Of a stretch of DNA of 64,000 bases, positions 23,870 to 35,519 are shown one piece after another. The DNA comes from Apoda limacodes. Lineage: Eukaryota; Arthropoda; Insecta; Lepidoptera; Limacodidae. The translations under genes and the position numbers were made by a program. Numbering within the stretch: the stretch's first letter is position 1; each line of letters begins with the position of its first letter. The stretch is taken from NCBI GenBank assembly GCA_946406115.1, contig OX291551.1:9610001-9674000 (forward strand). Reading direction: 5' to 3'. The notes beneath the pieces were generated by a model. That model saw only the letters and a list, made by a program, of their open reading frames with translations, did no database searches and was not told the origin of the DNA.

Positions 23870-25550
23870 TATATTACCCTAAGTTATAAGAAGAAATGAT
23901 ATTTTATGTTGTTATAAATAAATTTCAGGACTGACCATTGAACTTGGCACCCATTTAAATCTCACTTCTTTTGTCATTGAAGTCAAGATCCAAGGCATAT
24001 ATCATAATATTGAACTTGGCTCTCATTTCACATTTATGTTTTTAATGGGATTGTCATTTACGTGATTACTTTGGCCGTGTCCTGCTGCGATGTTTGCAAT
24101 TATAAAACCAATAATATATCGATATGTTATAATATGTCTATTTTCTCTGTTGTGTGCATGGTCTAAGAGGTAAGAGTTTGTTGGCTTATGGAAGTGTTTC
24201 AGCTTATTATTTTATCTTACTTGTATTAATAATGAAATCAGCAGGGGCATGTAAACTAATTGTGATAAAAGTATTTGTGCATCCCTGTTCTTAAAAAAAA
24301 TTACAAGGATTTTTTTTTATTTGCTTTAAATAATTAAGTAAAATTTTAAATAAATATTGTTAATAATAAAGGGTACAACATCAGGTTCGATAAAACTGGA
24401 AAATCGACCGAACCCAAGATTTGGCGGCCACTTTATGGCAAAAATTACTATTTTCCGTTTGTAAATTTATATAATTTATACGTTACAAATTGAAAACAAA
24501 GGAATTAAAGTGGTACTTTAGGCAAAATCGGATAAAAAAACAACTTTGTTTTGAAATTAAAATGATCTATCTACAAGCTACTACTGTTTCTGAATCAAAA
24601 CGGCGTTCTAGCGAGAATTTCTTCTCCAGTAGTCCCTTTTTTAAACGACTCCAAAAGAGAAGGAGGTTCTCAGTTTGGTACTATTTTTCTAAATAATTAT
24701 AAGAGAAATCCGTCATTCATAAACCAAAAAAATTAAAAAATTACATCATCCTTTTCCAAATTGACCCCTTGAGGGTTTTATTTTTCAGAACCCTAATATT
24801 AATATATTATTTATTTTAAAAGACACCAAAATACGGGTTCAATTTATACTGAGATTGTAGTCAACTTATCCAGAAATCATTATTTTCTATACAAATGTAG
24901 GCAATTTCCCGCTTCCCCCTTTTAAGGTGTAATTTGGAAAAATGCCGGAATATGTGATAGTAAATTCTAAAATCTTATTATAATAAAATATTATTTCCTT
25001 AGACCACTTTGTCTACTCCAAATATTAGTCAAATCGGTTATGTTTTTGTGATACTTACAAAGGTCCGCATCTGTTAAAAATTGGTTACCGCTATGTCACT
25101 CTCATGCGCAAAAACTATTTTTGTCAGAAAATAACTTCAATCCGCCGCTCCGTTGCGGAAATTAAGTAAGGAAAAGCCAACAAATAATCTTTCGAAATTT
25201 TATATTAGTTTGAATTGTTTTAGGTTTTGGCTTCACCTACTTGCGCGAGATTCCGTAATCACCGTGGAATTGCTAGAAGAACTATAAATCAGGATGAAAA
25301 TATTCTATGTTCTTCCACTCTCTAGCTACCTCTGTGTCAAAACTTATGTCATCTCGTTGTAACGTAAAGAAATAGTGCCCCGCGGCTACATCCGAGGTAT
25401 AAATCTATTGCTGTGGTAGATACCACTCAATGGAATCTAAAGTATTCTATGTCCATCTTCGTCCTCCAGCTGTGCCCGAAATCAAGTTAATAATTTTCCA
25501 CGGCCTGAACCGAGGAAAGGCCATTCTCGTGGAAACACAGCTAGTTGGAC
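23870..25550. other. Intergenic region upstream of the protease pseudogene
   Basis: No gene recognised. A block at about 24580-24650 (TGTTTCTGAATCAAAACGGC then GTTCTAGCGAGAA) resembles, in the opposite orientation, the dispersed repeat at 36975-37165. A possible but unconvincing relic of the protease signal exon lies near 24134. Confidence 0.4.
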
Positions 25551-25554
25551 TTGT

Positions 25555-25860
25555 GATTTCCGCACTTAGTCTCATATTAGGGCCATTGTGCTTAGGTAAC
25601 CGATTTACACGTCATTGGTTACTGATACCGTTCCAGCTCTGTCCAGAAATCCAGGAGGCATATGATATTATAGAGAACTCAACCATCTCATGGTTTTTGG
25701 ATTCTTAAAGAGTTTTGTCCGTTGGTTACTCACGCTCTTGCAGTGTAGAATCATATGAGATGATGTCTCCTGGGCCTCCAAGCAGCCCTTACATAGGGGA
25801 CTGTCGGTAATGCCGATTGCACTTGGACGGTTTTTTATTATAGTAGCGTGCACCAACCAA
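25555..25860 (-). pseudogene. 3' end of a non-LTR retrotransposon (C-terminal zinc-knuckle type)
   Basis: The minus-strand frame 25856-25668 reads SPLCKGCLEAQETSSHMILH then CKSVSNQRTKLF. The C-x2-C ... H-x3-4-C arrangement is typical of the CCHC-like end of several insect LINE ORF2 proteins. Below it, 25555-25650 is the 3' UTR; the same UTR reappears at 37313-37400 (CCGCACTTA, AGGGCCATTGT, TAGGTAACCGATTT). It abuts the protease pseudogene. Confidence 0.65.
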
Positions 25861-25900
25861 AGACTTTGTCTAAACTATTAACTATACATTTTTTTTAAAG

Positions 25901-26154
25901 ACCAATGCGTAACACCATTGGGTGACCTGGGCCTTTGCATTCCACAAGCCAACTGTTCTACATATGTGAGTTTCACGTTACGTTTTTCAAACCTGTTACT
26001 TGATTTGTTTCCTGTTACTGAGACCTTGGGACCGTTAATGATATATCGACTTTTATCAAACAATCTCGTTGTGGCGAAAATATTAATGGAGAAAGAAACG
26101 TTTGCTGTTGAACAATACTACCTTCCTTTTTCTACATCTTCTACAACAACAACA
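25901..26154 (+). pseudogene. Pseudogene exon: clip domain, frameshifted
   Basis: Preceded by a polypyrimidine tract and AAAG, followed by GTAAGT. Starts in the same phase as the intact exon and reads CVTPLGDLGLCIPQANCSTY (clip Cys 1-3). The frame then shifts. Cys 4-6 are found in another frame as QSRCGENINGERNVCC, and the Gly after CC has become TGA. The exon is 254 bp against 248 bp in the intact gene. Confidence 0.85.
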
Positions 26155-27427
26155 GTAAGTTACTTACCACAATAGTCTTTTTCAAGTTGAAATCAAGTCA
26201 AAAGTTTGCCTTTACTTGTATGTTTCCGTTATCTGTGGTCTTTGGTATACACTTTAGGTGGATTTGTATGCAGTCAGGTCTTTTTATATTTAATCTTAAA
26301 AGGATTGTTTATTATGTCACTTTATCTGACAAAGCTAACTTAGGTACCTGATCACCTAGTTTCATCCCGGTTACATTTTGCCGTACAAATTTTGGCTATA
26401 AATTTAGATATAAGAGCAATAAGAGAATAACTGGCTATAACATAACTTTATCGGTTATTAGAGATAATTTCTAAACTACACTAGTCAAAGATTTCATATA
26501 TCCTATTTTCCTATTTTTAATAATATATATAAATTTTACAATACTATAATTATCATCATAAATTTTCTGGCTGACTTTCGAATCTTAAAATATCTCGTAT
26601 AAAAACCAATGATTTTTAAAAGTTATATTGCAATGACATTTTGTGGTGTGTAATCCTTATAACGTAATAAAATACGTGGTGAAATATACCCTACCTATCA
26701 AAGTGCCTACTAATCTAGCTTGTTTAATTTTAACCAACTTTAAAGAAAGTGATAAATGATTTGATTACACATTAAAACGGCTGCAGACACACTTTTTTAA
26801 AAATAGATTTTAAAAAACTGTTATAGGTACTACAGTACCACTCCAAACGGTAGCTAGGTAGGTAGGTATTATACCTCTGTTTTCAAGAACGCAGAGTTAT
26901 CTATCAATACGCAGAGAAAACTTATTGGCTAATTCCTGTCATTATATTGATACAAATCTTAACCGCCAGAATTTTGACGATGGAATAATTTAATTTGTAA
27001 AATTACGGAAATTTGATTCAGGAGATCATTATTTCACTATCGAGAGCTTAGAGAATTTTAAAAAGTTAGAACAATCATTTTATAGTACGTATTTTTTCCT
27101 GTTTTTTTTAATTTACAGCAACCTTAGTAATAAATCGATACACAAATTGCCATCTATTGAAATTTTTTTAAAGGTCAGATATCTGTCTATGGGATGATAC
27201 CCCGTGTCTCAAGTATAATATTTATTGTGACAAAGGTATTCATCTGGTAATATTAACTGAATTTAAATTACTTATTTAAATAAAAAACTGTGATTGAATT
27301 AAAAAATAAATAAATAACGTTACCTAAATTTGGCATAGTATATAGTTGTAATCATAATGATTCGAAATTTTCATTATTTACTAAACTTTATTGTTTTGTA
27401 ATAATATTATTTATAACACATTTTAAG

Positions 27428-27615
27428 GACGACTGTTCGCTTGGGGGAATATAACTCAAATACAGAAATGGATTGCGTCGACGACGTGTGTGCAGATCCA
27501 CCTCAAGATATACCTGTGCATTCGTTTTATACACACACATAATATTATAACTAGCACCGGATCCTACGGAGCGATATTGGACTTGTAAGACTATCTCGCA
27601 GGGCTAAGTATAACG
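27428..27615 (+). pseudogene. Pseudogene exon: catalytic Asp, two stop codons
   Basis: Exactly 188 bp, as in the intact gene, between an AAG acceptor and GTAGGT. Reads TVRLGEYNSNTEMDC, CADPPQDIPVHSFYTHT, then TAA and, four codons later, TAG, then SDIGLVRLSRRAKYN. The catalytic Asp codon is retained. The equal length shows the stops arose by substitution within a diverged stretch, not by indels. Confidence 0.9.
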
Positions 27616-28469
27616 GTAGGTACATAATATACATAGGTAAGTGAAGCTTCTTAAATACCCATAGGGTTATAGCAATTCCAAATTTTAACAAATATTTTTT
27701 TTTCTGAATTAACTTTTATATCGACATCTCGAAAGTTAAAAACAGGAGTGGATACTAGCGAACGCTATATCGCAGTAAATACTTCATCGTGATATTACGG
27801 AGCTGTTAGGGACAGTGACAGATATTTTGAATAAAAAAAATCGAAACGCCGGTTTGTTCTTTTTTTCCACTAGTTCGACATTCATGTGTTCAATATAGAC
27901 ACTGAAAGTCTTGGTAATTTAGAGGGATGATTCCTAAATTTACCAGGAAGCCCTACAGTAATGAATAATAGGTCTGTGTAGCCATTAGAGAATTAAAGGT
28001 CAGACATTCCTGTATCATAAGTTTTCATGTCCCATTTGGCGTTAATTATTTATAGAATCCAAAAATTTTAAATCAAACCCGAAGGAGGAATACAATGAGA
28101 TGACCAAGATGTCCCAGGATGCCGCATAATTCAATACTTAAGCTTAGTTTAGGAGCAATAAATGTTGCGTCATATATTGATTTACTAAGTTTTAATCAGA
28201 AAGAGAAATACCAAGAAGTATATAGGTAAAGCAGCATTACGCCCCCACTCGCTAATGGTAAGAGAGACCATTAAAACCGCTGCACATGGTGGTGTTCCCC
28301 GTTGTCTGAGTTAAAACAGGTGTGGAAAGGCATACGCAGACGTAACATTTTCTGGTCATCGTATTGTCAGCCCAGTAATCATGTCCCTATATGTAGAGGA
28401 AATTTCAGGCGTCGACGTAGTTAAGGCATTACGAGAATTCGAAGCACGTATTATTATGCAAGGCCTCGG

Positions 28470-28745
28470 TTTAGAAAGTAAGGGCCGGCAGGTAGTTGAG
28501 ATGCTCCTTCACGAGCATTGGAAAAATTGTCTCTACAACGTCCGGTCCTGAGCCGCCCGCATCACCTATCGGCTTTCTGCGGCTCTCACGAGGTCTTCTG
28601 TCTACCTGGTAGGAGGCCGTTTCTCGCTGTGTCTTCCGATCCGCGGTCGCTGCTCGAGAACCTTTCTTTCCCATCGGTTATCTGTTCGACGACCGATGTG
28701 GTATTACCACTTCAGCTTGCCACTTGCCGGGTGGTGTCAGAAGAG
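28470..28745 (-). mobile_element. RTE 3'-end fragment, minus orientation
   Basis: The bases around 28560-28730 (TCGAGAACCTTTCTTTCCC, TCGGTTATCTGTTCGACGA and CCACTTCAGCTTGCCA) align with the RTE 3' region at 39490-39570 in the same orientation (minus-strand element). It encodes the tail of ORF2 with KKGSRAATADRKTQRETA-like residues. Its orientation is opposite to the adjoining RTE body. Confidence 0.65.
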
Positions 28746-28769
28746 TAGAACAACACCGCCCTAAATACT

Positions 28770-30765
28770 CCCGTAGGTGTCATAATTGGCGACAAAGGGA
28801 CACACCAATCGTGGCTATCATTGTACTCAAAACACCAAGACATATTCTGATACAGGTTTACGCACCGACATCAGCACACCCTGATGATTAGGTTGAGGTT
28901 ATGTATAAAGATATTAACAAAGCCATACTTACCTCCCCAACACGCTTCACTGTCGTTATAGAGTCGCGATGAGCTGAAAATGAGGAAATTTGGATTAGGG
29001 ACACGAAACCGCAGAATGGTTGAATTTATGGAGAAAGAAGGACTCTTTATGATGAATTCTTTTGTCAAAAAGCCATCAACAGAAAATGGACCTGGGTAAG
29101 TACTGACGGTATAACCAAAAACGAGATTGACTTTATTCTGACTTCTGACAGGCGAATATTCAACAATAAAGTGAAAACTGGCAGCGATCACCGAATGATA
29201 AGGGGCAAGTTGAATATTAACCTCGAATTTGAAAGAAGTCATTTTATAATGTCTACACTCCGTCCAATGAATGCCTTCATACAGAACCTAAATGACTGCA
29301 AAATCAGTTTAAGTGCCTCGCAAATTGCAAAAAAGTGGATGATTTAAATGACAGGCTGGTGGAAACTGTCTAAGTAATTGTAGCTAAGTTATTTGAAACT
29401 TTAGAGCTAAAAAAATAGAACACAAAACCTCTCTGATTCTTCAGAAAAGGAGACCTCACCTTATTGAAGAACTATAGACCTATTTCGCTTAAGAGCGTAA
29501 AAGTTGTTCTTCAGAGTCATTACGAATCATATAGAAAGCAAGTTTGACGAATTCCAGCCTCCCAAATTAATGATGATAAAAATAATTATAATGCATTAAA
29601 TATTGATGTATAATGATTAATATACAGCTTATGATGTCTACTCACAGATTGTCATGCTTAACAAATGACAACCGAAAGAAACTGGTGTCTTAAATACAGG
29701 CTCAGCCTCGTTTAGATACCAATATTTCAATTTTACGAAAAATGTGTACGATAGTGAAAAAAAAAACAATATGTATGAAGGTATTATGTATTATGATTTA
29801 AACTTTCAATCTGTAATATTAAGTAATAGAAGGCACTGGTTTTTTTTTCTCTGTACATAATTATGGATTTGTAATAATAATAAATAAATAAATAATTAAA
29901 CAAGCTTGTTTCTGAAAAGGCTTAAGTATCACGGGCTTCATACTCGTACATAAACTCCGCCAGATTATACAGACGACAGAGGAGTGTAATTGGCCTCTTT
30001 GTGTAGCGTTTGTGGACTACGAAAATGCCTTCGATTCTATCGACATCTGGGTGGTGTCACAGTCCCTCCAGCGGTGCCACATTGACTATCGGTACATCGA
30101 AGTGCTGAAGTGTTTGTATGACCAGAACACGAAACCAATCCATCTGCAGAAAGGTGTGAGACAGGGAGACATAATTTCCCCGAAACTGTTCACAACTGCG
30201 TTGAAAGATGTATGCTTCTAGAGTGATAAGGATATTGGTGTCAACATAAATGGCAAGTCCATCACTTACTTTCAATTTGCCAATGATATAGTGATCGTGG
30301 AAGAATCACCGTAGACCTAGGCACGATGCTCAGAGACCTCAGTAAAGTTTCCCAACAGGTTCGCCTTCAAATGAATATGGATAAAACGAAGGTAATTTTT
30401 AATGTCCTGGTCGCCCCTGTACCAGTTGTTGTTGGGAACGCTACTCTCGAAGTTGTCGTTGAAAAGACATACCTAGGGAAAGTAGTCCAGTCAGGTAGGT
30501 CCAACTTTGAGAAAGAGGTAAACCGAAATATTCAGCTTGGTCGGGCAGCGTTCGGGAATCTATGCAGCTTTTTTTTGTTCGAAATACCTCACTGCCTTAA
30601 GACAGTGTGTGTTGCCAGTAATAACATATGGTACAGAAACGTGGTCCCTAACTGTTGACCTCTTAAATAAGCGCCAGGACACTTAGTGAGCTATGGTAAG
30701 AGGAACGAGGAAATTCGCCGAAGAACCAAAGTTACAGACATAGCTCAAAAAGTTTAGGGCCCTAT
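28770..30765 (+). mobile_element. Decayed RTE-clade retrotransposon, interrupted
   Basis: Endonuclease region: VYAPTS-like sequence near 28858, then AINRKWTWVSTDGITKNEID, FILTSDRRIFNN and KTGSDHRMIRGKLNINLEFE (about 29080-29240). Linker: LLKNYRPISLKSVKVV (29460). The RT resumes at 30000 with DYENAFDSIDIWVV, then KGVRQGDIISPKLF, NMDKTKVIFN and GRSNFEKEVNRNIQLGR, and ends in RNEEIRRRTKV (30708-30745). Frames are broken in many places and the RT 'FADD' box reads FANDIVIV (Asp to Asn). About 330 bp of another element splits it at 29565-29900. Confidence 0.8.
29565..29902 (+). mobile_element. LINE 3'-UTR insertion inside the RTE
   Basis: The sequence interrupting the RTE ends in 'TCTCTGTACATAATTATGG' then an AATAATAATAAATAAATAAA tail, as in 3' ends of lepidopteran LINEs. 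It has no ORF. The RTE reading resumes directly after it. Confidence 0.55.
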
Positions 30766-31258
30766 CTACACGATATTAAGCCTTGTAGCCATGTATTATA
30801 AAGTTCTTTTGTACGCCAAAGACAAAAATCCATGCCAATATAATGCGCCGCTGATTGCTTTAAACTTCAAATGGACCTTAATAGACTCTTGGAATACTGC
30901 GTTCTCAATCAGCTTGATTAGAATATTCACAAAGTTTAAGTTATAAATAATCTTAACTTTAAAATGTAACTTTATATCCCATAATGATTATTATATTTTT
31001 TTATTATTGTTGTTAATAATGGTTTGTACTATAACTACATTTTTACGAGAAGATCAATTCATAGTGACAGACCGCCATTTGAACTTTGTGTTCTTATTGT
31101 TTGTTTATTGGGAAAAGTTTTAAATAAAAGCTTTTATAATAAAAAAAAACAGAATTACCCAGATTGTTTTTCTACTTATTTTATGTGATAATTTTTTACA
31201 TATTTTTATATATTTAACTAGTGTTTGTACAAAAAATTCTGATACATTTTTGCTACAG

Positions 31259-31351
31259 GCTATGTAAGTGCACTGTGCTTGGTGGATCCTAATATGAAGT
31301 ACTCTTCTGGCACTAGCACTATTGTAGCGGGCTGGGGAAGAACTTATGACG
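31259..31351 (+). pseudogene. Pseudogene exon: GWG segment, intact
   Basis: Acceptor TTGCTACAG, donor GTTTGT as in the intact gene. Reads YVSALCLVDPNMKYSSGTST then IVAGWGRTYDG. One codon shorter than the paralogous exon, in frame and without stops. Confidence 0.88.
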
Positions 31352-32209
31352 GTTTGTTGAATTAATTATCGTGATGGCTTATGGAGCTTTGAGATTATAG
31401 TGCAACAAACTTTTCTGGCCTGGTTTATGGTCACTAATGCCGTTGAAAGTATGTTGATTTTTGACCATCGAGTCAGAAATTTTTTTGCACTGTTCCTATA
31501 CAGCATTAGTCTAACCTATAAACTATTTTATCTGATAATCGCAGGAAAGAGACTCACATTTTACGTTAACAATTATAAACTCTAGCCAGTGGCTAAATAA
31601 CATAGCTTAATTTTGTCCGATAATCATTAAATCGGGCAAAATCGGCTAGAGTATTTTGATTTCGTTTTACCTTAATGCGATGACATTTAAACATCTTATC
31701 TTTTAGATTTTGAAATATTTTTTAGAAATGTATTTACTTAATACTTATACTGATATTAAATGTTAGTTACTGTTCAGTTTAGGAATTCAACATTACGGGT
31801 CTAAACGAATTTGTCGACTATCCATAACCACATTTCAATAAAACAATTATTTTTGATTATTACTTTATTTTCATTTTTCATTTTGTGCAATTATTTTAAA
31901 TTTCTTGATCAGCACATATAAACTACAACTCAAATTAAATAACTACTCGTTTTTCTATTTTAATCCTTAACACTTTATTTACTTGTAGTAGTAATATAAT
32001 TGATTACATAGAATGTAAAATAACTATAAAGCTATGAAAGCAGTTTAATAGATTTTTTAATTACTTACGTGATATAAATTTCTAAATTAATTTTCGATTG
32101 TACGCTAACTCTCTACTCTTCTCCTACCCTTTACCCTATAATTTGAATTATTTTTTTGTTTAAAAACTTGCGCTACCTATTCTTATTAGTACACATTATT
32201 CAATTTCAG

Positions 32210-32524
32210 CACCGCTTAGTGCAGTGAAGCAGAAGGTGTCCTTACCCATATTAGATATTGCAAAATGCTACGCAGCGTACTCTGGGTATAACATCACCGA
32301 CGAACCGTTATGTGCTGGTGGTGAACTCGGCCAAGACTCTTGTAAAGGTGATTCTGGAGGTGCACTCATTAAGCTTACACCCGAAAACAAATGGGAAGCT
32401 CTAAACCACCCCGGTTTCGCAGGGAAGTAAATTGTGTGGTCAGAAAGATGAACCAGGTATATATACATCAGTCTCGAGGTACGTTGGTTGGATAAGTTCT
32501 AAAATGATAGAAACTAACGTATAA
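32210..32524 (+). pseudogene. Pseudogene terminal exon: catalytic Ser, frameshifted
   Basis: After TTTCAG it reads on to CYAAYSGYNITDEPLCAGG and then GQDSCKGDSGGAL: the S1-pocket Asp (DSCKGDSGG, trypsin-like specificity) and the catalytic Ser, with Ala in place of the usual Pro of GDSGGP. The frame breaks after WEAL (stop near 32428). The true C-terminus continues in another frame as LCGQKDEPGIYTSVSRYVGW and ends at TAA 32522-32524. This exon shows what the missing last exon of the intact gene should look like. Confidence 0.88.
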
Positions 32525-32699
32525 TTGAAAAAAGATGCAATAATTCATATTTTGTTACTTTTAAAATGGAAAAAAAAAAAATTTTAAAATATTTTAGATT
32601 TGCTTTAATTCACTGTAACTGCACTAAGAGTTTTAAATAAATTTACTCGCAACACACATTGTTTGTTTTTTTAATATTTATATGAAAATCTTAAAAATA

Positions 32700-33200
32700 A
32701 TTTTTATCCACAAGGACCAGACATTCACAGATCCATCCGTGGTATTTTCAGATACTAAGAGTGAGCCAGCAGCTACTGGATGCTTGCAACACCAGGAGCT
32801 TTACTCTCAAGTTCTCTTTAAAAATCTAATAACATTTTTTCTTGAAGAACCCCATGAAGGTAGCAAGGCTGGCGGCGGCCAATACACGCATCTTTTGCGT
32901 GAAGGGTGATTGTTCGTTATGGAAGCGGTTTCCATATATGCGATTTGGTATAGTGGTGAGGAAAGGAAGGATTCAGTATGGAACGGGAATACGGTAGTAT
33001 TTTGAAGAAAATAGTCTTTCTAAGAAAAACTATGGCTTAGACATTCCTTTGAAACCACACCGTTTAGGTTCTAATGTTTAAGGATAAATCCTAGAAGAAA
33101 GTAGCCGTTAACGCAAATTAAACGCTGCCTCGAGTTTGGGTAGTAAAATAACTACCAGAGCGAAATTCCAATTCATCGGCAAAATGGGTGGGTTACTTGC
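32700..33200. other. Unassigned, probably repeat-derived
   Basis: GC-richer than its surroundings, with a 75-codon plus-strand frame (TDPSVVFSDTKSEPAATGC...). The blocks GCAACACCAGGAGCT and GGTAGCAAGGCTGGCGGCGG suggest a retroelement UTR, but I could not place it. Confidence 0.3.
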
Positions 33201-33209
33201 GAGCTATAC

Positions 33210-33440
33210 TTCTCGGAGGCAAACTTTCTGATCGCTTGCTTAAGCTGCCGAAGAAAACTGTTGCCAGTCGTCGTCGTTACCACCACTGTGAAAAACCGAT
33301 GCTGACTTGGCCAAAATGCTAAAATAAAAAACGGATCTACTGGGCAGTCTCTTTGCCTAAACATCAAATATGAAAGACGAAGGCATTGTACCATCTACTA
33401 ATTAGTGGCGCGGTAAGACCATGCCCAGTGTATCGAAGAA
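33210..33440 (+). mobile_element. Family A LINE fragment (endonuclease-RT linker)
   Basis: Collinear with 37465-37680: GCCGAAGAAAACTGTTGCCA, TCGTCGTTACCACCACTG, 'GGATCTACTGGGCAGTCTCT' and 'GTGGCGCGGTAAGACCATGC'. Degraded and truncated at both ends. Confidence 0.75.
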
Positions 33441-33469
33441 CCAAGTATAGTAGAAGCTAATTGCCTATT

Positions 33470-34945
33470 AATTAAACTAAAGAAGGATACCGTGATGCTT
33501 CCTATATATAGACCTCCTAGTTTTACTAACATACATCCCTTTTTGTATTCATTACAATTGCGAAACAAAAAAGTGATATCCCCTCTTTTAAAAATATTTT
33601 TGTATGTCTGGATCATGTTATTTTGAAGTCGAAGGTGCAATCAAATACATTTCTTTTACAATTTCCCATCACTGATCACGAACCAGTCTAACCTTCAAAA
33701 ATTACAACTTACAGTGTAATAAAAAAAACCGCTCGCCATATAGATTTGGTAAAACTCCAAGAAAAAGCAAAAAAATTAAGTGATATAAACGGGCATGTCT
33801 TCTTTTAAATTTCGTAAAAAAAAAAATAACACCAAATTCTACAAACATAAAATTTAATAGATATAAAACGACATAAAGATCGTGGATCACAAAAGGACTC
33901 ATACGCTGTATAAAAAATAGGGACAATGCACAACAAGCTAAAAAAATACCCTGATAATGATATTTTAAAATTAACATATAAGCGTTATAGAAACTTCTGT
34001 AATAATATAATAAGAAAATGCAAGCAACAGTACGAAAGAGAACAGCGAAAATGTGCTAAAAATGATAATAAAAAGCTCTGGACTGCCATAAAAAGTGTAA
34101 CAAATTTGGATAAAACACGTACGTCTACCGATAGTCTACTCAATATCAAAGAATCAACAGAGGCTTCAGTTAACGAAATTAACATTTATTTTGCAAAATT
34201 GGTACTAACTTAGCCGAACAAATTCTACACGTCACTCCCTCCTCTTCTTTTTCTTTTTTTAACAGCTGCAATAACTCGTCAAAATCGTTTGTTGTTCTTG
34301 AAACCTCTGAAGAAGAAGTAAATAATAGTATATGACGGAATCACTCCAAAAGTTCTAATTACCATTAAAGACATAATGCCCATTGATCAAAAGAGTAAAT
34401 ACAATTAAATATCTTGGTATAACTCTGGATGAGAATCTTTCATTCTCTGCTCATATCACAAACTTATCACACAAGATTAGGAAACTTGTATAAATATTTA
34501 AGAACCTGCGGTACGTGGCTAACAAAAAACTGATGAAAACTATGTACTTGAGTTTGTGCCAATCGATATAATCTTATGGTATATCATCTTGGGGTGGTAC
34601 GAGTAAAACGTTAATGCTATTTGTAGAAAAAGCTCTTGGCTTATACTAAAAGTCTCATTCTTTAAACCAAGATTACATCCTACAGTGGAACATACATAAA
34701 AGCAGATATTATGCTTTGGTATGTCCAATGAAAGTTACCAGAACAGCATATACACAAAAATTCATTTTCTTTAATGGACCTAGGTTATATAACATGGTAA
34801 ATAAAACGAATACTATATATCATTTGCCCGCTTCTGTCTCCCACTGTAAAATTGTATTTTAAAATAATAGTACTGTCCCTGTAATAGTTTTAAGAAAATT
34901 GTACTGTGGAAGAACTGAATAAATAAATTTATTATTAGCATTTAT
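33470..34945 (+). mobile_element. Second non-LTR retrotransposon, internally deleted
   Basis: Endonuclease C-terminus near 33640-33700 (ITDHEPV), then the linker ORF 33926-34213 (NKLKKYPDNDILKLTYKRYR, IIRKCKQQYEREQRKCAKND, KKLWTAIKSV). It then jumps past the RT to the post-RT region at 34395: VNTIKYLGITLDENLSFSAH, CQSI, YGISSWGG and FIFFNGPRLYNMV. It ends in an AATAAATAAATTTATTATTA tail. The RT core is missing. Confidence 0.7.
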
Positions 34946-34949
34946 TATA

Positions 34950-35212
34950 AATCGAGTAGGCCACATGATATCCCAGCAGTGGAGCTTACATAGTGTGCAC
35001 CTGAGTTATATCCTGTATTCACGCGCCTCTCGCGCTTTTCTACAACTCTAGGGAATTTTCGTCTTCATGGAAGACAGCAAACGTGTAGCCGGTGCCCAAA
35101 AAGGTCGATAGATGAGATGCATCGAATTACAGGCCTATCGCTACTATCTCTCTCCTCTCCAAGGTGATGGAGCGTGTGATCAACACACAGCTTTTAAGAT
35201 ACTAAGAAAAAC
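34950..35212 (+). mobile_element. Family A LINE fragment (RT N-terminal)
   Basis: Aligns with 37725-37980: ATCGAGTAGGCCACATGATA, TCTTCATGGAAGACAGCAAA, 'CGGTGCCCAAAAAGGTCGAT' and GGTGATGGAGCGTGTGATCA. These encode the SSGPDGIPAVVLK and KVMERVINTQLLR segments, here with frameshifts. Confidence 0.8.
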
Positions 35213-35519
35213 ATTTCCTGTGGGTCTACCGCCCAACTCCATTGGTTTCAGTACTGGTATAGTTTATGACGACATTTTGGAATTTCTTACCGCCTATGCA
35301 AGGTATAGACTAAACCTTGTCCAACCAAGCTAATAATATAAGCAATTAATGACTGATAGTCTATGGATTTGACAGATAATCCGTACCGCCTAAATATTTC
35401 AAGATGGCGACATTGGTTTCAGCTACTGTTACAAAACCAATACCATATGTCATGGAAACAGCTAACGTATATTTCCAGTTTTTAACACTCTTTGCTTTGA
35501 AATTAGTAGAAAAAGTGTG

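Larger units (their letters stand above)
25901..32524 (+). pseudogene. Decayed tandem copy of the clip-domain serine protease
   Basis: Four exons homologous to the gene at 46.4-62.2 kb are kept in order with identical splice phases: clip (25901-26154), catalytic Asp (27428-27615), GWG (31259-31351) and catalytic Ser (32210-32524). Retained introns show it is an unprocessed duplicate, not a retrocopy. Lesions: frameshift and TGA in the clip exon; TAA and TAG in the Asp exon; a frameshift in the Ser exon. The linker/activation exon and the catalytic-His exon are absent from the 1.27 kb between the clip and Asp exons. The GWG exon is intact. Without the activation site and His it could not make an active protease. 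No convincing signal-peptide exon was found. LINE pieces (RTE and an unrelated 3' end) fill the intron at 28.5-30.8 kb. Confidence 0.85.

Noticed and set aside
24134..24169. Possible signal-peptide exon of the protease pseudogene (ATG ... CATGGTCTAAGAG|GTAAGA)
   Set aside because: It shares only a short CATGG...GGTA stretch with exon 1, has an in-frame TAA, and its end phase does not match the clip exon start.
29881..29900. CRISPR-like or regulatory repeat (AATAAATAAATAAATAA)
   Set aside because: It is a LINE 3' tail; repeats are contiguous without spacers.
32268..32468. Minus-strand ORF over the protease Ser exon
   Set aside because: It is antisense to the recognisable GDSGG-coding exon.
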